DNA of 64,000 nt, from assembly GCF_015277735.1 (NCBI RefSeq), contig NZ_JADHDA010000002.1:124001-188000 (forward strand), read 5' to 3'. Shown here one piece after another: positions 16,769 to 26,173 of the stretch (positions are counted from its first letter, which is position 1; each line of letters begins with the position of its first letter). This DNA comes from Psychrobacter sp. NG254. Its GTDB lineage: Bacteria; Pseudomonadota; Gammaproteobacteria; Pseudomonadales; Moraxellaceae. The notes under the pieces were generated by a model that was not told where the DNA came from, made no database searches, and saw nothing but the letters and a program-made list of their open reading frames with translations. The position numbers and the translations under genes were made by a program.

Positions 16769-17707
16769 CTAACCTCGCGGATGATGCTCGGCATGCAATT
16801 TCTGCAATCTGGCAGTCGCCACGTGGGTATAGATTTGCGTGGTGGACAAATCACTGTGCCCTAGCAGTAACTGCACGCTACGTAAGTCTGCACCATGATT
16901 CAGCAGATGGGTGGCAAAGGCGTGGCGCAGCGTATGCGGTGACAGCTCTTTGTCGATACTCGCAACTTTGGCATATTTCTTTAATAAATACCAAAAGTTC
17001 TGCCGTGTCATGTAGCCACCTTGCGCTGTCAAAAATACCGCTTGGCAATTTCCTGATTTCAAATGCGCGATCAAATCACCACGAGCATGCGTTAGATAGT
17101 CCTCTAGCGCATCGTTTGCATACTCGCCGAGTGGCATCAGTCGGGTTTTATTACCTTTACCTGTGATTTGTAGCCAGCCAGCGTTTAGATTCACTTGCTC
17201 TAATGAGAGATTAATCAACTCGCTCACACGCAACCCGCAGGCATATAGCACCTCTAACATGGCTTTATCACGTAGTCCGAGAGCAGTGCTAGTATCGGGC
17301 GAGGCAAGTAGATTATCGACATCTGCCTCGGCTAAGTCTTTTGGTAATGGACGTCCCAGCTTTGGGCTTTTGATACGCTCGCAAGGATTGTCTTCACGCA
17401 GGTTACTCGCAATCATCCACAGATAAAACTGACGCAAGCTTGAGAGCATGCGTGCTTGGGTACGTGGGGTTTTGCCTTCTTGAGTTAGGGTTGATAAGCA
17501 GTGCAGCACGTCATCAGGCTGCCAGCGTGTCAGGGCAATAGGATTGGTCAGTTCGCATGAGCGCAAATCGCGGACATAAGCATTACGAGTACGTGTCGCT
17601 AGACCACGTGCCAGCATGGCTTGACGAAACTCAGTCACATAACTGGGTTCGTCATCTACTGCCAACGCCTTAGGTTGGCGCTGTTGCACGGCACGATCAC
17701 GGCTCAT
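16769..17707 (-). CDS. xerD: Tyrosine recombinase XerD
   Basis: A 312-residue site-specific recombinase that, with XerC and FtsK, resolves chromosome dimers at dif. The N-terminal SAM-like core-binding domain covers residues 25-120. The catalytic domain has Arg in CGLRVSEL, Lys in TGKGNK, HTLRHAFATH and LLGHSDLSTTQIYTHV with the nucleophilic Tyr. The pattern SPKLGRPLPKDL is typical of XerD rather than XerC. The length is slightly above E. coli XerD (298) because of an N-terminal tail. Its 3' end is duplicated in degenerate form at 16301, and a shorter xerD-like relic lies at 41782. Confidence 0.9.
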   Translation of the reverse strand: MSRDRAVQQRQPKALAVDDEPSYVTEFRQAMLARGLATRTRNAYVRDLRSCELTNPIALTRWQPDDVLHCLSTLTQEGKTPRTQARMLSSLRQFYLWMIASNLREDNPCERIKSPKLGRPLPKDLAEADVDNLLASPDTSTALGLRDKAMLEVLYACGLRVSELINLSLEQVNLNAGWLQITGKGNKTRLMPLGEYANDALEDYLTHARGDLIAHLKSGNCQAVFLTAQGGYMTRQNFWYLLKKYAKVASIDKELSPHTLRHAFATHLLNHGADLRSVQLLLGHSDLSTTQIYTHVATARLQKLHAEHHPRG

Positions 17708-17731
17708 AATTCAATACTCGGTGGTTGCATG

Positions 17732-18946
17732 TTAGATAAGCGTTAAACACCATAACGAGGTAACTTCAGCACTGCGCGCGACATGCAAAGGGTCCGTATC
17801 ATCTTGACTGCGACCGTGCTTAGGCTGGGTATCTAGACGATATTTTACCGCCAATCCAGCATCGGCAAACAAGCTTAATAACTCATCACGGGTGCGCAGT
17901 TGCAGGTGCTCAGCTAAGTCCGACATGATCAACCAAAGCTCTCCGTGCTCAGCTAAGTGTTGTTTGGCACCTTGCAAAACCCCACGCAGCATCGCGCTCT
18001 TGGCATCATAGACGGCGTACTCAAGAGAAGAGCTTGGCTTAGCAGGCAACCAAGGCGGATTACAGACAATCAGATTGGCGAGCGGTGCATCAGTCGGATA
18101 CAAATCGGCTTGCTGCAATTGTACGGCAGGTAACTCTAACCGTGTAAAGTTCTCGTTGGCACAGGCCAAAGCACGTGGATTCAAATCCGTTGCTATCACT
18201 TGCGGAACACCGCGCTGCGCTAAGATAATAGCCAGTAATCCCGTTCCGGTACCGATGTCATAGGCGACATCATGAATCGCTGGTAGCGGTGCATCGAGCA
18301 ACAGCTGCACATACTCATGACGGGTTGGTGCAAAGACGCCATAATGTGGGAAAATTGATAATCCCAAGCTGTCTATTGGGACGCCTTTTTCGCGCCATCC
18401 TGCTGCACCAAGTGCGCCTTGCAAGTCACGAAATGATAGCATGCAAGACTCATCCACCGCCTTATCTAACGGGCCAAAAGCGGCTGTACAGGCTGCACTG
18501 ACATCGGGCGCGCGGCGTAGTTGGCTGACGTAACTGGCATCAAGCTCGAGTAGCAAACGGCTTAATATGCGTGAGCGCTGAGCTTGCAGTTGACGCTGTT
18601 GATGAAAGAGGTTGGGTATTTCTTTAGAGCTAACTGAATCAGATTCTGATGTAGGTTTCGCAGCTTTATTAGCCGCTTTTTTTGCTTTACGCAGCTCAGA
18701 GCGCTCATTGGTACGATCTATGCGGCGACCGAGCGCTTGTAGCAACTGGCGGGCGTTGTGAAAATCACCGCGCCATAGCAGTGAGCTGCCTTCGCATGCC
18801 AAGCGATAAGCGTCATCAGCAGTCGTTGTATCGTCGACCAACACAATGCGCGCAGGTGGCATATGATTGCTTTCAGACAACCAAAGAGCATTACGTAGCG
18901 TTTCGTTTTCTTGCCATTGTACATACTGCTTTTCTGTTTGTAACAC
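17732..18946 (-). CDS. Class I SAM-dependent methyltransferase with NPPW motif
   Basis: A 404-residue two-part protein. The C-terminal half carries a methyltransferase domain of the MTS/HemK-like type: motif I YDIGTGTGLLAIILA, motif II IATDLNPRALACANEN, and catalytic IVCNPPWLP. NPP[FWY] enzymes methylate exocyclic amines of RNA or DNA bases, or glutamine side chains. The N-terminal 200 residues are not recognised beyond a charged, Lys/Ala-rich linker near residues 95-115. The start codon is GTG. It lies 24 bases upstream of xerD and is probably in one transcript with it. The specific substrate is unknown. Confidence 0.75.
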   Translation of the reverse strand: MLQTEKQYVQWQENETLRNALWLSESNHMPPARIVLVDDTTTADDAYRLACEGSSLLWRGDFHNARQLLQALGRRIDRTNERSELRKAKKAANKAAKPTSESDSVSSKEIPNLFHQQRQLQAQRSRILSRLLLELDASYVSQLRRAPDVSAACTAAFGPLDKAVDESCMLSFRDLQGALGAAGWREKGVPIDSLGLSIFPHYGVFAPTRHEYVQLLLDAPLPAIHDVAYDIGTGTGLLAIILAQRGVPQVIATDLNPRALACANENFTRLELPAVQLQQADLYPTDAPLANLIVCNPPWLPAKPSSSLEYAVYDAKSAMLRGVLQGAKQHLAEHGELWLIMSDLAEHLQLRTRDELLSLFADAGLAVKYRLDTQPKHGRSQDDTDPLHVARSAEVTSLWCLTLI

Positions 18947-19083
18947 GTAATAGCCTACCTTTTGTGAAAGATACTTTGCTTAAAGTGCAAAGATATATTT
19001 ATATTGTTTATTGCGCTGTCAATGTCGAGCTGTGATCAATGCTTTGCTGTAACTAATGCTTTACTGCCGTCACGCGAGTATAT

Positions 19084-19416
19084 TTAGGCACTTTTTTTCT
19101 TAACCAAATAGCGATAAAGCGTCACACTCATGGGTGCAGTATCATCACTATCAACCTTGATTTCATCAGGGTCAGTATCTAGGCTCACGTTTTCAGCCAG
19201 CGTTTCTTGACCCAGTAGCTCATGACCCAGATGACGACAGAAATTAGGAATATCGCGTGTGGTGGCGGGATCAGTCGCCAAGATCTCAATCACCTCACCA
19301 CCATCTGCGCTACGTATCACTCGGTGCAGCATCATAATGGGCTCAGGGCAGATCAGCCCTTGGGTATCTAAGTGGTGATTGATAGCAGTGTCTAGCATAG
19401 AAGTGGTCATAGTCAT
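19084..19416 (-). CDS. tusA: TusA-family sulfur carrier protein
   Basis: A 110-residue protein with the TusA/SirA fold. The catalytic Cys lies in LDTQGLICPEPIMMLHRVIR, the family hallmark, followed by ILATDPATTRDIPNFCRHLGHELL. TusA relays persulfide sulfur from IscS toward tRNA 2-thiouridine synthesis. The protein is longer than E. coli TusA (81) by an acidic insert and a basic C-terminal tail (near TDPDEIKVDSDD and KKKSA). A 27-bp tandem repeat separates it from the upstream membrane-protein gene. Confidence 0.85.
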   Translation of the reverse strand: MTMTTSMLDTAINHHLDTQGLICPEPIMMLHRVIRSADGGEVIEILATDPATTRDIPNFCRHLGHELLGQETLAENVSLDTDPDEIKVDSDDTAPMSVTLYRYLVKKKSA

Positions 19417-19443
19417 GATAATAACGCTAAATGGATGGATTTG

Positions 19444-19497
19444 AGAGCGAGTGATTGTTTCAATCGCTTAAGAGCGAGTGATTGTTTCAATCGCTTA
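19444..19497. repeat. 27-bp perfect tandem duplication
   Basis: Two adjacent identical 27-base units, 19444-19470 and 19471-19497, begin AGAGCGAGTG and end TCGCTTA. The second unit includes the stop codon of the leftward membrane-protein gene, so the first unit is a duplicated 3' end. Each unit contains the small inverted pair GATTG / CAATC. Confidence 0.9.
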
Positions 19498-20013
19498 AGA
19501 GCGCGTATGTTCTGGATCATCTACAATGGCTGTCTCTGACGCTTCGTCAATATCATGTTCATCAGCGACTTCTAAAAAATCAAAAAATCGCTTAAAACTG
19601 ACTTTAAATAAAAACGCCACACCCAGCCAGCAAGACAATCCAAGCCATACGGTATCAGCAAATAATAGCCCGCCGATCAGTATGATGGTTGATACACCGA
19701 TACTCATGGCAATCATCGAGGGCTGGTTTAAGCGATAACGATAAACCACCAGCGCATCATAAATGGTGATCGGAATCGTGAGGGTAATCAGTGCATAGGG
19801 TAGGTTATAAAATAATTGATAAAGTAGCTGATTGTCATGAAAAGCTTTGACACTAGCAATCGTACCAAAAACGATGAATGCAATAATGGCGGCATAAATG
19901 AGATAAATCGCTATTTGGTTTGCCCGCTGTGCACCTTTGATACGAGCGATGGCAAGCGGTGCAAAACCACGTTGTGATTTATTCTGCGTTGATTGGTCTG
20001 AGACAGTGGTCAT
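19495..20013 (-). CDS. Uncharacterised four-segment membrane protein
   Basis: A 172-residue protein not matched to a known family. It has about four hydrophobic segments (IAIYLIYAAIIAFIVFG, LPYALITLTIPITIYDALVV, MIAMSIGVSTIILIGGLLFA, VWLGLSCWLGVAFLF), a basic N-terminal tail and a highly acidic cytoplasmic C terminus. It lies between ruvX and tusA on the same strand, about 95 bases after ruvX, and may be part of that transcript. Its 3' end has been tandemly duplicated. No function is proposed. Confidence 0.6.
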   Translation of the reverse strand: MTTVSDQSTQNKSQRGFAPLAIARIKGAQRANQIAIYLIYAAIIAFIVFGTIASVKAFHDNQLLYQLFYNLPYALITLTIPITIYDALVVYRYRLNQPSMIAMSIGVSTIILIGGLLFADTVWLGLSCWLGVAFLFKVSFKRFFDFLEVADEHDIDEASETAIVDDPEHTRS

Positions 20014-20107
20014 AGTGTTCAGTCATTTATCCGTTAAAAGGTGCGATATATCAGAAAGTAGCGGCGCCATTGAAAATGATGCTATTGAGCATAGAGCGGT
20101 TGCGTGA

Positions 20108-20689
20108 TTAATCGGCTTTGATGGCATCGATAGCGATACTGCTATTTGGATCAGCGAAATATGTCGACAGTAGAATACAGGCTGAGATGTCATCAATCGG
20201 GTCGCGCTCGTGCTGAATCCAACCATTATCCCATGCTATCTCACGAGCCGCGACTGAGGTCAAACGTTCATCACAGAGACTCACGACCACTGGCAAATGC
20301 TGTTCCATAATTCTATGGGCCAAGCGACGAGCAAATTTGTGCGCGCGCTTAGACAACATCGAGCTACTGCCATCCATATTGAGGGGTAGTCCGATGACCA
20401 CCTTTGCCACACCCCAAACCTTTATGATGCCAAGTAAATTGTCCCAGTCAGGCTGACCATTATTCATCACGAGAATATCAAACGCACGTGCCGTTTCGGT
20501 AATACTATTACCCAGTGCCATGCCCATCTTTTTGACACCATAATCTAATGACAGTATCAGATGCGGCTTAATGGGCGCTTCAGCACTGTTAGTATCCGTC
20601 TCTATTGTATCGGCGCTGTCTATTACGTTGTTCTCGATTGTAGTGTGCTCGGTTATAGCGCTGTCAGTTATAAGGGTGCGGTCTAACAT
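20108..20689 (-). CDS. ruvX: RuvX/YqgF-type Holliday junction resolvase-like nuclease
   Basis: A 193-residue YqgF-family RNase H-fold protein. The first catalytic strand is LILSLDYGVKKMGMALGNS, followed by KVVIGLPLNMDGSSS, the SLCDERLTSVAA motif with catalytic Glu, and a final Asp in DDISACILLSTYF. Family members act on pre-16S rRNA 5' end maturation and were proposed as Holliday junction resolvases. The N terminus has an acidic extension of about 40 residues compared with E. coli YqgF. It follows yqgE, the usual gene pair. Confidence 0.88.
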   Translation of the reverse strand: MLDRTLITDSAITEHTTIENNVIDSADTIETDTNSAEAPIKPHLILSLDYGVKKMGMALGNSITETARAFDILVMNNGQPDWDNLLGIIKVWGVAKVVIGLPLNMDGSSSMLSKRAHKFARRLAHRIMEQHLPVVVSLCDERLTSVAAREIAWDNGWIQHERDPIDDISACILLSTYFADPNSSIAIDAIKAD

Positions 20690-20745
20690 AGTAACGGAAG
20701 TTTCCTATTCTGGTTTTTTATGTCTGTATTCAGGAGTATGTGGTA

Positions 20746-21309
20746 TTAAGCGTGACCAATATCGCTACTTAAATAGTCAAAATTGATGCCGATTTTATCA
20801 GCGGCTATTTGCCAGCGCTCTTCAAATGGCGTACCAAACAATAAGTTCAGATCCGCAGGACAGACGAGCCAATCGCCGTTACTCAGTTCTTGATCCAACT
20901 GTTTTTTACCCCAACTGGCATGACCCAAACACAGCTGATAATGACCCACCCCTTGACCCGCGGCGATACGCTTTAGGATATCTTGACTGGTCGTGATGCA
21001 GACATTCTCTGAGATAGCAAAAGATGACGCCCACTCTGGCTGACCAGTATGCAGCACAAAGCCAACCTCAGGATACATAGGGCCGCCTTCTAATGCCAAA
21101 TCTTCCATCACCTGTGGATCAGTGACCTCAATATCTAAATCTTCTAGCAGCTTACCCACATGTGATTGTTCTAGTGGACGATTGATGACCAGGCCGAGTG
21201 CACCATGCTTATCATGACGGCAGATATAGATTAGCGCCTGCTCAAACCTTGGGTCTGACAGCTCTGGTGCTGCGATCAAAAAATGATGAGTCAAATTGGC
21301 TTTAGACAT
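20746..21309 (-). CDS. yqgE: YqgE/AlgH family protein
   Basis: A 187-residue UPF0301 (YqgE/AlgH) protein. Family motifs are [40 protein letters not shown] (first 50 residues), [16 protein letters not shown] and [20 protein letters not shown], with no membrane segment. The biochemical function of the family is not settled; AlgH was linked to alginate regulation in Pseudomonas. The gene sits immediately before ruvX as in most gammaproteobacteria, with 56 bases between them. Confidence 0.9.
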   Translation of the reverse strand: MSKANLTHHFLIAAPELSDPRFEQALIYICRHDKHGALGLVINRPLEQSHVGKLLEDLDIEVTDPQVMEDLALEGGPMYPEVGFVLHTGQPEWASSFAISENVCITTSQDILKRIAAGQGVGHYQLCLGHASWGKKQLDQELSNGDWLVCPADLNLLFGTPFEERWQIAADKIGINFDYLSSDIGHA

Positions 21310-21453
21310 AGAAAAAAATGCAACCTAATAAGAAGGGTGGAGCACCACTATATGGTGATGACAACTATAAAAGCAAGATTGAAGCCAATAGCGACACTTA
21401 TTACTCATTATAAGGATTTAGGCATGAATCGTACCTTTGTTAAAAGGCTTTGG

Positions 21454-23133
21454 CTATTTTACATCGGATAGCAAGCTACGAGCATGATCACGAGTGACCT
21501 CTGTGATAATCACACCGCCTGACATACGCGCCAGCTCATCGACCTGTGCTCTATCGGTCAATATTAACAGCTCACTTTCAGTCTGCTCCTGATGGTGCTT
21601 TTGTACCAAGATATGCTGATGCGCTTGCGCCGCTACTTGTGCTTGATGCGTAATGGCCAATAATTGCTGCGTATTTCCAAGCTCGCGGAGCAGTTCACCA
21701 ACCACCTGTGCAGTACCGCCACTGATACCTACATCGACTTCATCAAACACCAGCATAGGTTTGGCAGCGTTATTGTCCGCATTGGTCGCTTGTAATACCT
21801 GCATCACGAGCGCCATTCGTGACAGCTCACCACCAGAGGCAATTTTGTGTAGCGGCTGCATCGGCATACCGACGTTAGCGCTAAACAACAAGTCAATATC
21901 AAAGCAGCCTTGTGCATTATAGAGGCTCGGTTCGGCCTTTTTGGTAAAGACAAACTCACAGCGGGCATTTGGTAGTGCCAGTGGTTGCAGTTGCTTAGTC
22001 AGCTGTTTAGTCACGGTGGGCGCAGCTGTCGCACGTTCTTTATTGAGCTTCGTTGCTAGCGTTAAGTACGCTTGCCAAGCCTGCTCAATTTGTGCTGCCA
22101 TCGCATCGCTACTTGGCTCGTTTTCTAATTGCTCTAATTGGGTTTCCCAGCCTTTTGCTTCATCGATTAAATCACTCGCTGGCAAGCCATGCTTACGTGA
22201 TAAACGATGACCCAAGCTGATCAGACTGTCTAATGTCTGCAAGCGTTCAGGATCAGGTAGCTGCTGCTCAGCATAGTCAGATAGCAGCCCTGTCACTTCA
22301 GTGATTTGCTGCTGCGCTAAATGTAGCTGCTCAGACGCTTGCTCAAAGGTTTGGCTGACACTCATTTGGTTGTCACAGAGCTTGATAGCTTGCCCTAGTA
22401 GGGTCATGACATCTGGCTCATCTGTATCATTATCGAGCAGATGTAAGCCATGGCTGGCCTCCTGCATCAGTGCTTCTATATTAGACAACTCTTCATGCTC
22501 TGCTTCGACCTCTGCATAATCGACAGCTAGTAATGGGGCAATGTCTGCTAGTTGGCTTTGTAAAAGTTGGATACGATCTTGACGCTGGGCTTCACGACTG
22601 GCGATATCATCAGCACGGCGTTTGAGCTGCTGATAGGTTTGATAGCTACTGGCTGTTTGTAAGGCTAGAGGTGTGATTTGCGCCATCTCGTCCAACCATT
22701 TCACCACAAATTGCGGTTTAAGCAATGCTTGCTGAGCATGTTGGCTATGAATATTGACCAGTAGTGTGCCCAAACTTTTTAGCTCAGCCAAACTCACTGG
22801 CACACCATTTAACCATGCCTTTGAGCGGCCGTTATTACTTAGCTGACGGCGAATTAATACTTCCGGCTCTTCTAGTGCTCTATCGTTTTTAGCAAACCAC
22901 TCAGCGATGACGCTGTTGTTTTCTACATCAAACTGCGCATAAATATCTGCATGCGCGGCGCCATGTCGTACCATTGCACTGTCTGCACGCTCACCGACAC
23001 ACAAGGATAGTGCATCAAGTAATAATGACTTGCCAGCACCTGTTTCACCCGTGATGACATTGAAGCCTTCAGCCACGCTCAGCTCATGCTGAGCAATCAA
23101 TGCAAACTGGTGTAAAGTTAATGATACGAGCAT
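21454..23133 (-). CDS. recN: DNA repair protein RecN
   Basis: A 559-residue SMC-like ATPase for double-strand break repair. Walker A is ITGETGAGKSLLLDAL near residue 33, and the coiled-coil arms run through the centre from about residue 170 to 370. The C-terminal half carries the signature SGGELSRMALVMQVL and Walker B LVFDEVDVGISGGTA followed by QLLAITHQAQVAA. The ATG at 23133 is preferred over the TTG one codon upstream because a GAGG site is suitably spaced. No LexA box was recognised in the upstream gap. Length is close to E. coli RecN (553). Confidence 0.93.
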   Translation of the reverse strand: MLVSLTLHQFALIAQHELSVAEGFNVITGETGAGKSLLLDALSLCVGERADSAMVRHGAAHADIYAQFDVENNSVIAEWFAKNDRALEEPEVLIRRQLSNNGRSKAWLNGVPVSLAELKSLGTLLVNIHSQHAQQALLKPQFVVKWLDEMAQITPLALQTASSYQTYQQLKRRADDIASREAQRQDRIQLLQSQLADIAPLLAVDYAEVEAEHEELSNIEALMQEASHGLHLLDNDTDEPDVMTLLGQAIKLCDNQMSVSQTFEQASEQLHLAQQQITEVTGLLSDYAEQQLPDPERLQTLDSLISLGHRLSRKHGLPASDLIDEAKGWETQLEQLENEPSSDAMAAQIEQAWQAYLTLATKLNKERATAAPTVTKQLTKQLQPLALPNARCEFVFTKKAEPSLYNAQGCFDIDLLFSANVGMPMQPLHKIASGGELSRMALVMQVLQATNADNNAAKPMLVFDEVDVGISGGTAQVVGELLRELGNTQQLLAITHQAQVAAQAHQHILVQKHHQEQTESELLILTDRAQVDELARMSGGVIITEVTRDHARSLLSDVK

Positions 23134-23905
23134 CAATGCCTCTCATGACAGACAATGGACTTCGCATAATTATTGGGAAGCCATATGTAAAATAGAATAG
23201 ATAAAAGGATGGAATTATTTAATTAATCGCCTGAAATCAACGAATGCGCATGCAGACCTTAGGCAAATAGTATGGTGTTAAATGCGTTTAAATACAAATA
23301 TTAAGCACCGAAATAGTGTGAATTATTGTCAAAATATACTCACAAAACCTGCGAAAATTCATCAGCATCTACTGTCATAACGTTTGCAATAAGGGCGCGT
23401 AGCGATGACTTATCCTGTCAAAACACTATCGATGTACTGATAAAGTTTACGGAGAGTGCTCGCTAAAATATATCTGCTATAGTAACAAGGACTTGGTCCA
23501 CAAAAGATAAATAAGTCGAGGTAGGCGTGCAATGAAATAGCATTTTCCTAGTCGCTTTAACAAACTTTATAGATATAATGTGGTAGCATAATCTCACATA
23601 ATGATAAACTCTTAGGGTTAGAATTATGAATTTCACTACATGAACATAAGTCATAGTTTTGTAAAATTATAGGCGTATAGTCATAAAGATATATGGCTCA
23701 GCGTGTTAGCGGCTTTGATAAAAGTTTCTATTATCTCTGACATACAGCTATTGGCCGTGTAGGGATTGAGCCAAGAAAGCAATATAATATCCAAATGATA
23801 CAGTATCTAGAGCCGTATAGTTCTTCTGTGTTCTACACTCTAGCAACACCTCAATCAGTTACTTATTTTTTAGTTTTACCATAATTATTTGATAAGGAAG
23901 CCACT
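23134..23905. other. Long AT-rich intergenic region between recN and ppnP
   Basis: These 772 bases separate two divergent genes. No open frame with a plausible binding site, no RNA gene and no strong repeat was found. A 63-codon open frame on the minus strand at 23463-23654 has no supporting feature. The region must contain both promoters. Confidence 0.45.
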
Positions 23906-24241
23906 ATGACAGCGGCGCAATTTACTAATGTAACCGTTAATGCCCAAGCGACAGTATCTTATGATGGTCGCTGCTCAAGCCATACTATTATGTTTGAGGA
24001 CGGCCGCCATAAGACCCTTGGCATCATCTTGCCTTGTGATAATTTGGTCGAGCATTACCACTTTAGCACCAATACCTCTGAGCGTATCGAAATCACTGGT
24101 GGTGAGTGCGAAGTAAAAATAAATGGTGATGATGACTTCAGTTATTACCGTGCAGGTCAGTCATTTGTCGTCGAAGGCAATAGTGGCTTTAACCTACGTA
24201 CTGAAGAGATCGTGCAATATGTGTGTCATCTAGAAGGCTAG
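23906..24241 (+). CDS. ppnP: Pyrimidine/purine nucleoside phosphorylase PpnP
   Basis: A 111-residue cupin-fold enzyme (formerly YaiE, DUF1255) that phosphorolyses a broad range of nucleosides. Family elements are VSYDGRCSSHTIMFEDGRHKTLGIILP, YHFSTNTSERIEITGGECEV, YRAGQSFVVEGNSGF and the C-terminal EIVQYVCHLEG. It is slightly longer than E. coli PpnP (94). A strong AAGGA site precedes the ATG. It appears to be a single-gene unit with its own upstream region. Confidence 0.9.
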   Translation: MTAAQFTNVTVNAQATVSYDGRCSSHTIMFEDGRHKTLGIILPCDNLVEHYHFSTNTSERIEITGGECEVKINGDDDFSYYRAGQSFVVEGNSGFNLRTEEIVQYVCHLEG

Positions 24242-24494
24242 TAGGCTTGACGCATACTGCTAATAACAGGGCTAGTCAGAGTCATCGACACATTGTTCAA
24301 TACAGTGTTGGCTAAACGATGTTGATTAAGTATATAAAAAATGAACAATATCTGAACGGTATTGTTTATTTCTGTTTTTAATATCTAGTTTATCGTTATC
24401 TCATCGGTAATGGGTAACCATCCTCAGCGCCGATGACACTCTCTTTTATCTCATCGTCTCGTACGATACTCACTTTATATTCAATAGGCCTACT

Positions 24495-25265
24495 ATGGCA
24501 AAACCCATTTATTTTTATGGCATTCATGCAATCGATGCCTTACTCGAATACCGTCCTCTTGATGGACTTAGTCTTTTTGTACAGCAGGGTCGCGAGACGG
24601 ACAGTCATGTACAAGCGATCATGTCAACAGCAAGCGATAACGGTATCAGCATACAACCTACCCAAAAAGACAAGCTGACACAGTTGTGTGGTAGCCCGCA
24701 GCATCAAGGCGTAGTGCTTAACGCGCGTCCGTTGGGTTTTGCTGATGAAGGTCTGCTTGATACGCTCGCTGGGCGTGACCAGTGTCTTTTATTGGTATTA
24801 GATCAAATTACAGATGCACATAACTTTGGTGCTTGCTTGCGTACGGCTGTGGCAATGGGTGTGGATGCCGTGGTTTGTCCTAAACATCATGCCGCAAGCC
24901 TAACGCCAACTGTTGCTAAAGTATCCGTTGGTGCTGCTGAGATGATGCCGATTATTAGCGTCACCAATTTGGCACGTACACTGTCAAAGATTAAAAACGC
25001 AGGGGTTTTTGTGTTTGGTACAGCGCTCAATGCAGATGCCAAACCCATTCATGCAGCAGATTTGACAGGCAAAACAGCCATCATCATGGGTTCAGAAGGA
25101 GAGGGCATGCGCCGCCTGACAATGGAGAGCTGTGATGAGCTGGTCTATATTCCAATGTCAGGAAACGAGCATGGTAATCTACAAAGTTTAAATGTCAGTG
25201 TGGCAACCGGTATGGCGCTATATGAGGTCAATCGGCAGCGTACTTTAGCTGCTGGGCCAGTTTAA
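24495..25265 (+). CDS. rlmB: 23S rRNA (guanosine-2251-2'-O)-methyltransferase RlmB
   Basis: A 256-residue SPOUT-class methyltransferase. The N-terminal substrate-binding domain (FYGIHAIDALLEYRP) is followed by the knotted catalytic domain with LVLDQITDAHNFGACLRTA, IMGSEGEGMRRL and IPMSGNEHGNLQSLNVSVA, the three SpoU motifs. It methylates the 2'-OH of G2251 in the peptidyl transferase P loop. Its last 38 bases overlap the 3' end of the convergent coaE gene. Confidence 0.92.
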   Translation: MAKPIYFYGIHAIDALLEYRPLDGLSLFVQQGRETDSHVQAIMSTASDNGISIQPTQKDKLTQLCGSPQHQGVVLNARPLGFADEGLLDTLAGRDQCLLLVLDQITDAHNFGACLRTAVAMGVDAVVCPKHHAASLTPTVAKVSVGAAEMMPIISVTNLARTLSKIKNAGVFVFGTALNADAKPIHAADLTGKTAIIMGSEGEGMRRLTMESCDELVYIPMSGNEHGNLQSLNVSVATGMALYEVNRQRTLAAGPV

Positions 25266-25920
25266 GGTATTCTTGATGTAAGGGCTGCAGCTGTAAGTAT
25301 AAAGCAGCAAGGTCACTCTCATTCAAGATCACATCATCGGCCTGACGGTTGCGCTCTTCGCGGCTTAACTGGTTGGTCATAATGGCTTTGATTTTCTGTA
25401 CGCTTTGATGATCACGCTGACTGGCACGGGCAAGCTGCGTGTCTTCAGTGGCATCCATCACCAAGATGCGTTGACACAAATTGGCAAGTCCAGCTTCTGC
25501 GCCCTCAAGCAGCAGGGGGGCTGACAATATTAGATACGGTGAGGTACTGGATGCCAGCTGTGCTTTCGCGGTCTCACGTATCGCTGGGTGAGTGATGGCT
25601 TCAAGCTCGATCAACGCTTCAGCATTCGCAAACACGTGCGTGCGGACAGCGGCTCTATCCATTGAACCATCAGCGTCTAATACCCAGTCACCAAATTTCT
25701 TTTGAATTTTGCGTAACGTATCGCTGCCTTTGGCTACGATCTCATGAGCAATCACATCAGCGTCAATAATATCAACGCCTTGCTCTGCGAACCATGCACT
25801 GGCTGCCGACTTTCCGCTACCGATTCCACCTGTCAAACCAACAACCAAATGGTTACCTTTTTTCGATAAGCCTGTTGGTTGATGTGGATGAGATGCAGGT
25901 AATGTTGTATTGTTTGGCAT
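25228..25920 (-). CDS. coaE: Dephospho-CoA kinase
   Basis: A 230-residue P-loop kinase for the last step of coenzyme A synthesis. Walker A is GLTGGIGSGKSAAS near residue 30, followed by VDIIDADVIAHEIV, and the LID region has QRDHQSVQKIKAIM. The C-terminal ADDVILNESDLAAL motif is also typical. It follows pilD on the minus strand, the pilB-pilC-pilD-coaE order found in many gammaproteobacteria. Compared with E. coli CoaE (206), it has a polar N-terminal tail of about 20 residues. Its 3' end overlaps rlmB by 38 bases. Confidence 0.93.
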   Translation of the reverse strand: MPNNTTLPASHPHQPTGLSKKGNHLVVGLTGGIGSGKSAASAWFAEQGVDIIDADVIAHEIVAKGSDTLRKIQKKFGDWVLDADGSMDRAAVRTHVFANAEALIELEAITHPAIRETAKAQLASSTSPYLILSAPLLLEGAEAGLANLCQRILVMDATEDTQLARASQRDHQSVQKIKAIMTNQLSREERNRQADDVILNESDLAALYLQLQPLHQEYLKLAQQLKYAAD

Positions 25921-26115
25921 AGTGATGACTTATTTAGTAGACTTAATAATGATGGTACAGCCAATCCTCTATAAATTAGATACGGTTTCAGTCTCGTTTA
26001 GTCTACTACTTGTAGTACTTTCACTCGACTTCCTTATATCTACATTATATTGAACCGATTATAGTTACATACTCAATCTGTGGAGTTTTGGCTTTAATTC
26101 ATAAGTATTGACAGC

Positions 26116-26133
26116 TGAAGACACACCCTAACA
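26116..26133. repeat. Solo terminal repeat of the MITE-like family
   Basis: The 18 bases TGAAGACACACCCTAACA differ by one base from the right terminus of the MITE at 6405-6422. No partner inverted repeat was found on either side, so this is a relic end in the coaE-pilD gap. Confidence 0.55.
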
Positions 26134-26173
26134 TAGCATAACTTGTCCGAAGAGCTGAATGAACTTAAAAAGG

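Noticed and set aside
23463..23654. 63-codon open frame on the minus strand in the recN-ppnP gap
   Set aside because: It has no ribosome binding site and no recognisable protein pattern, and is AT-rich like its surroundings; probably a chance frame.
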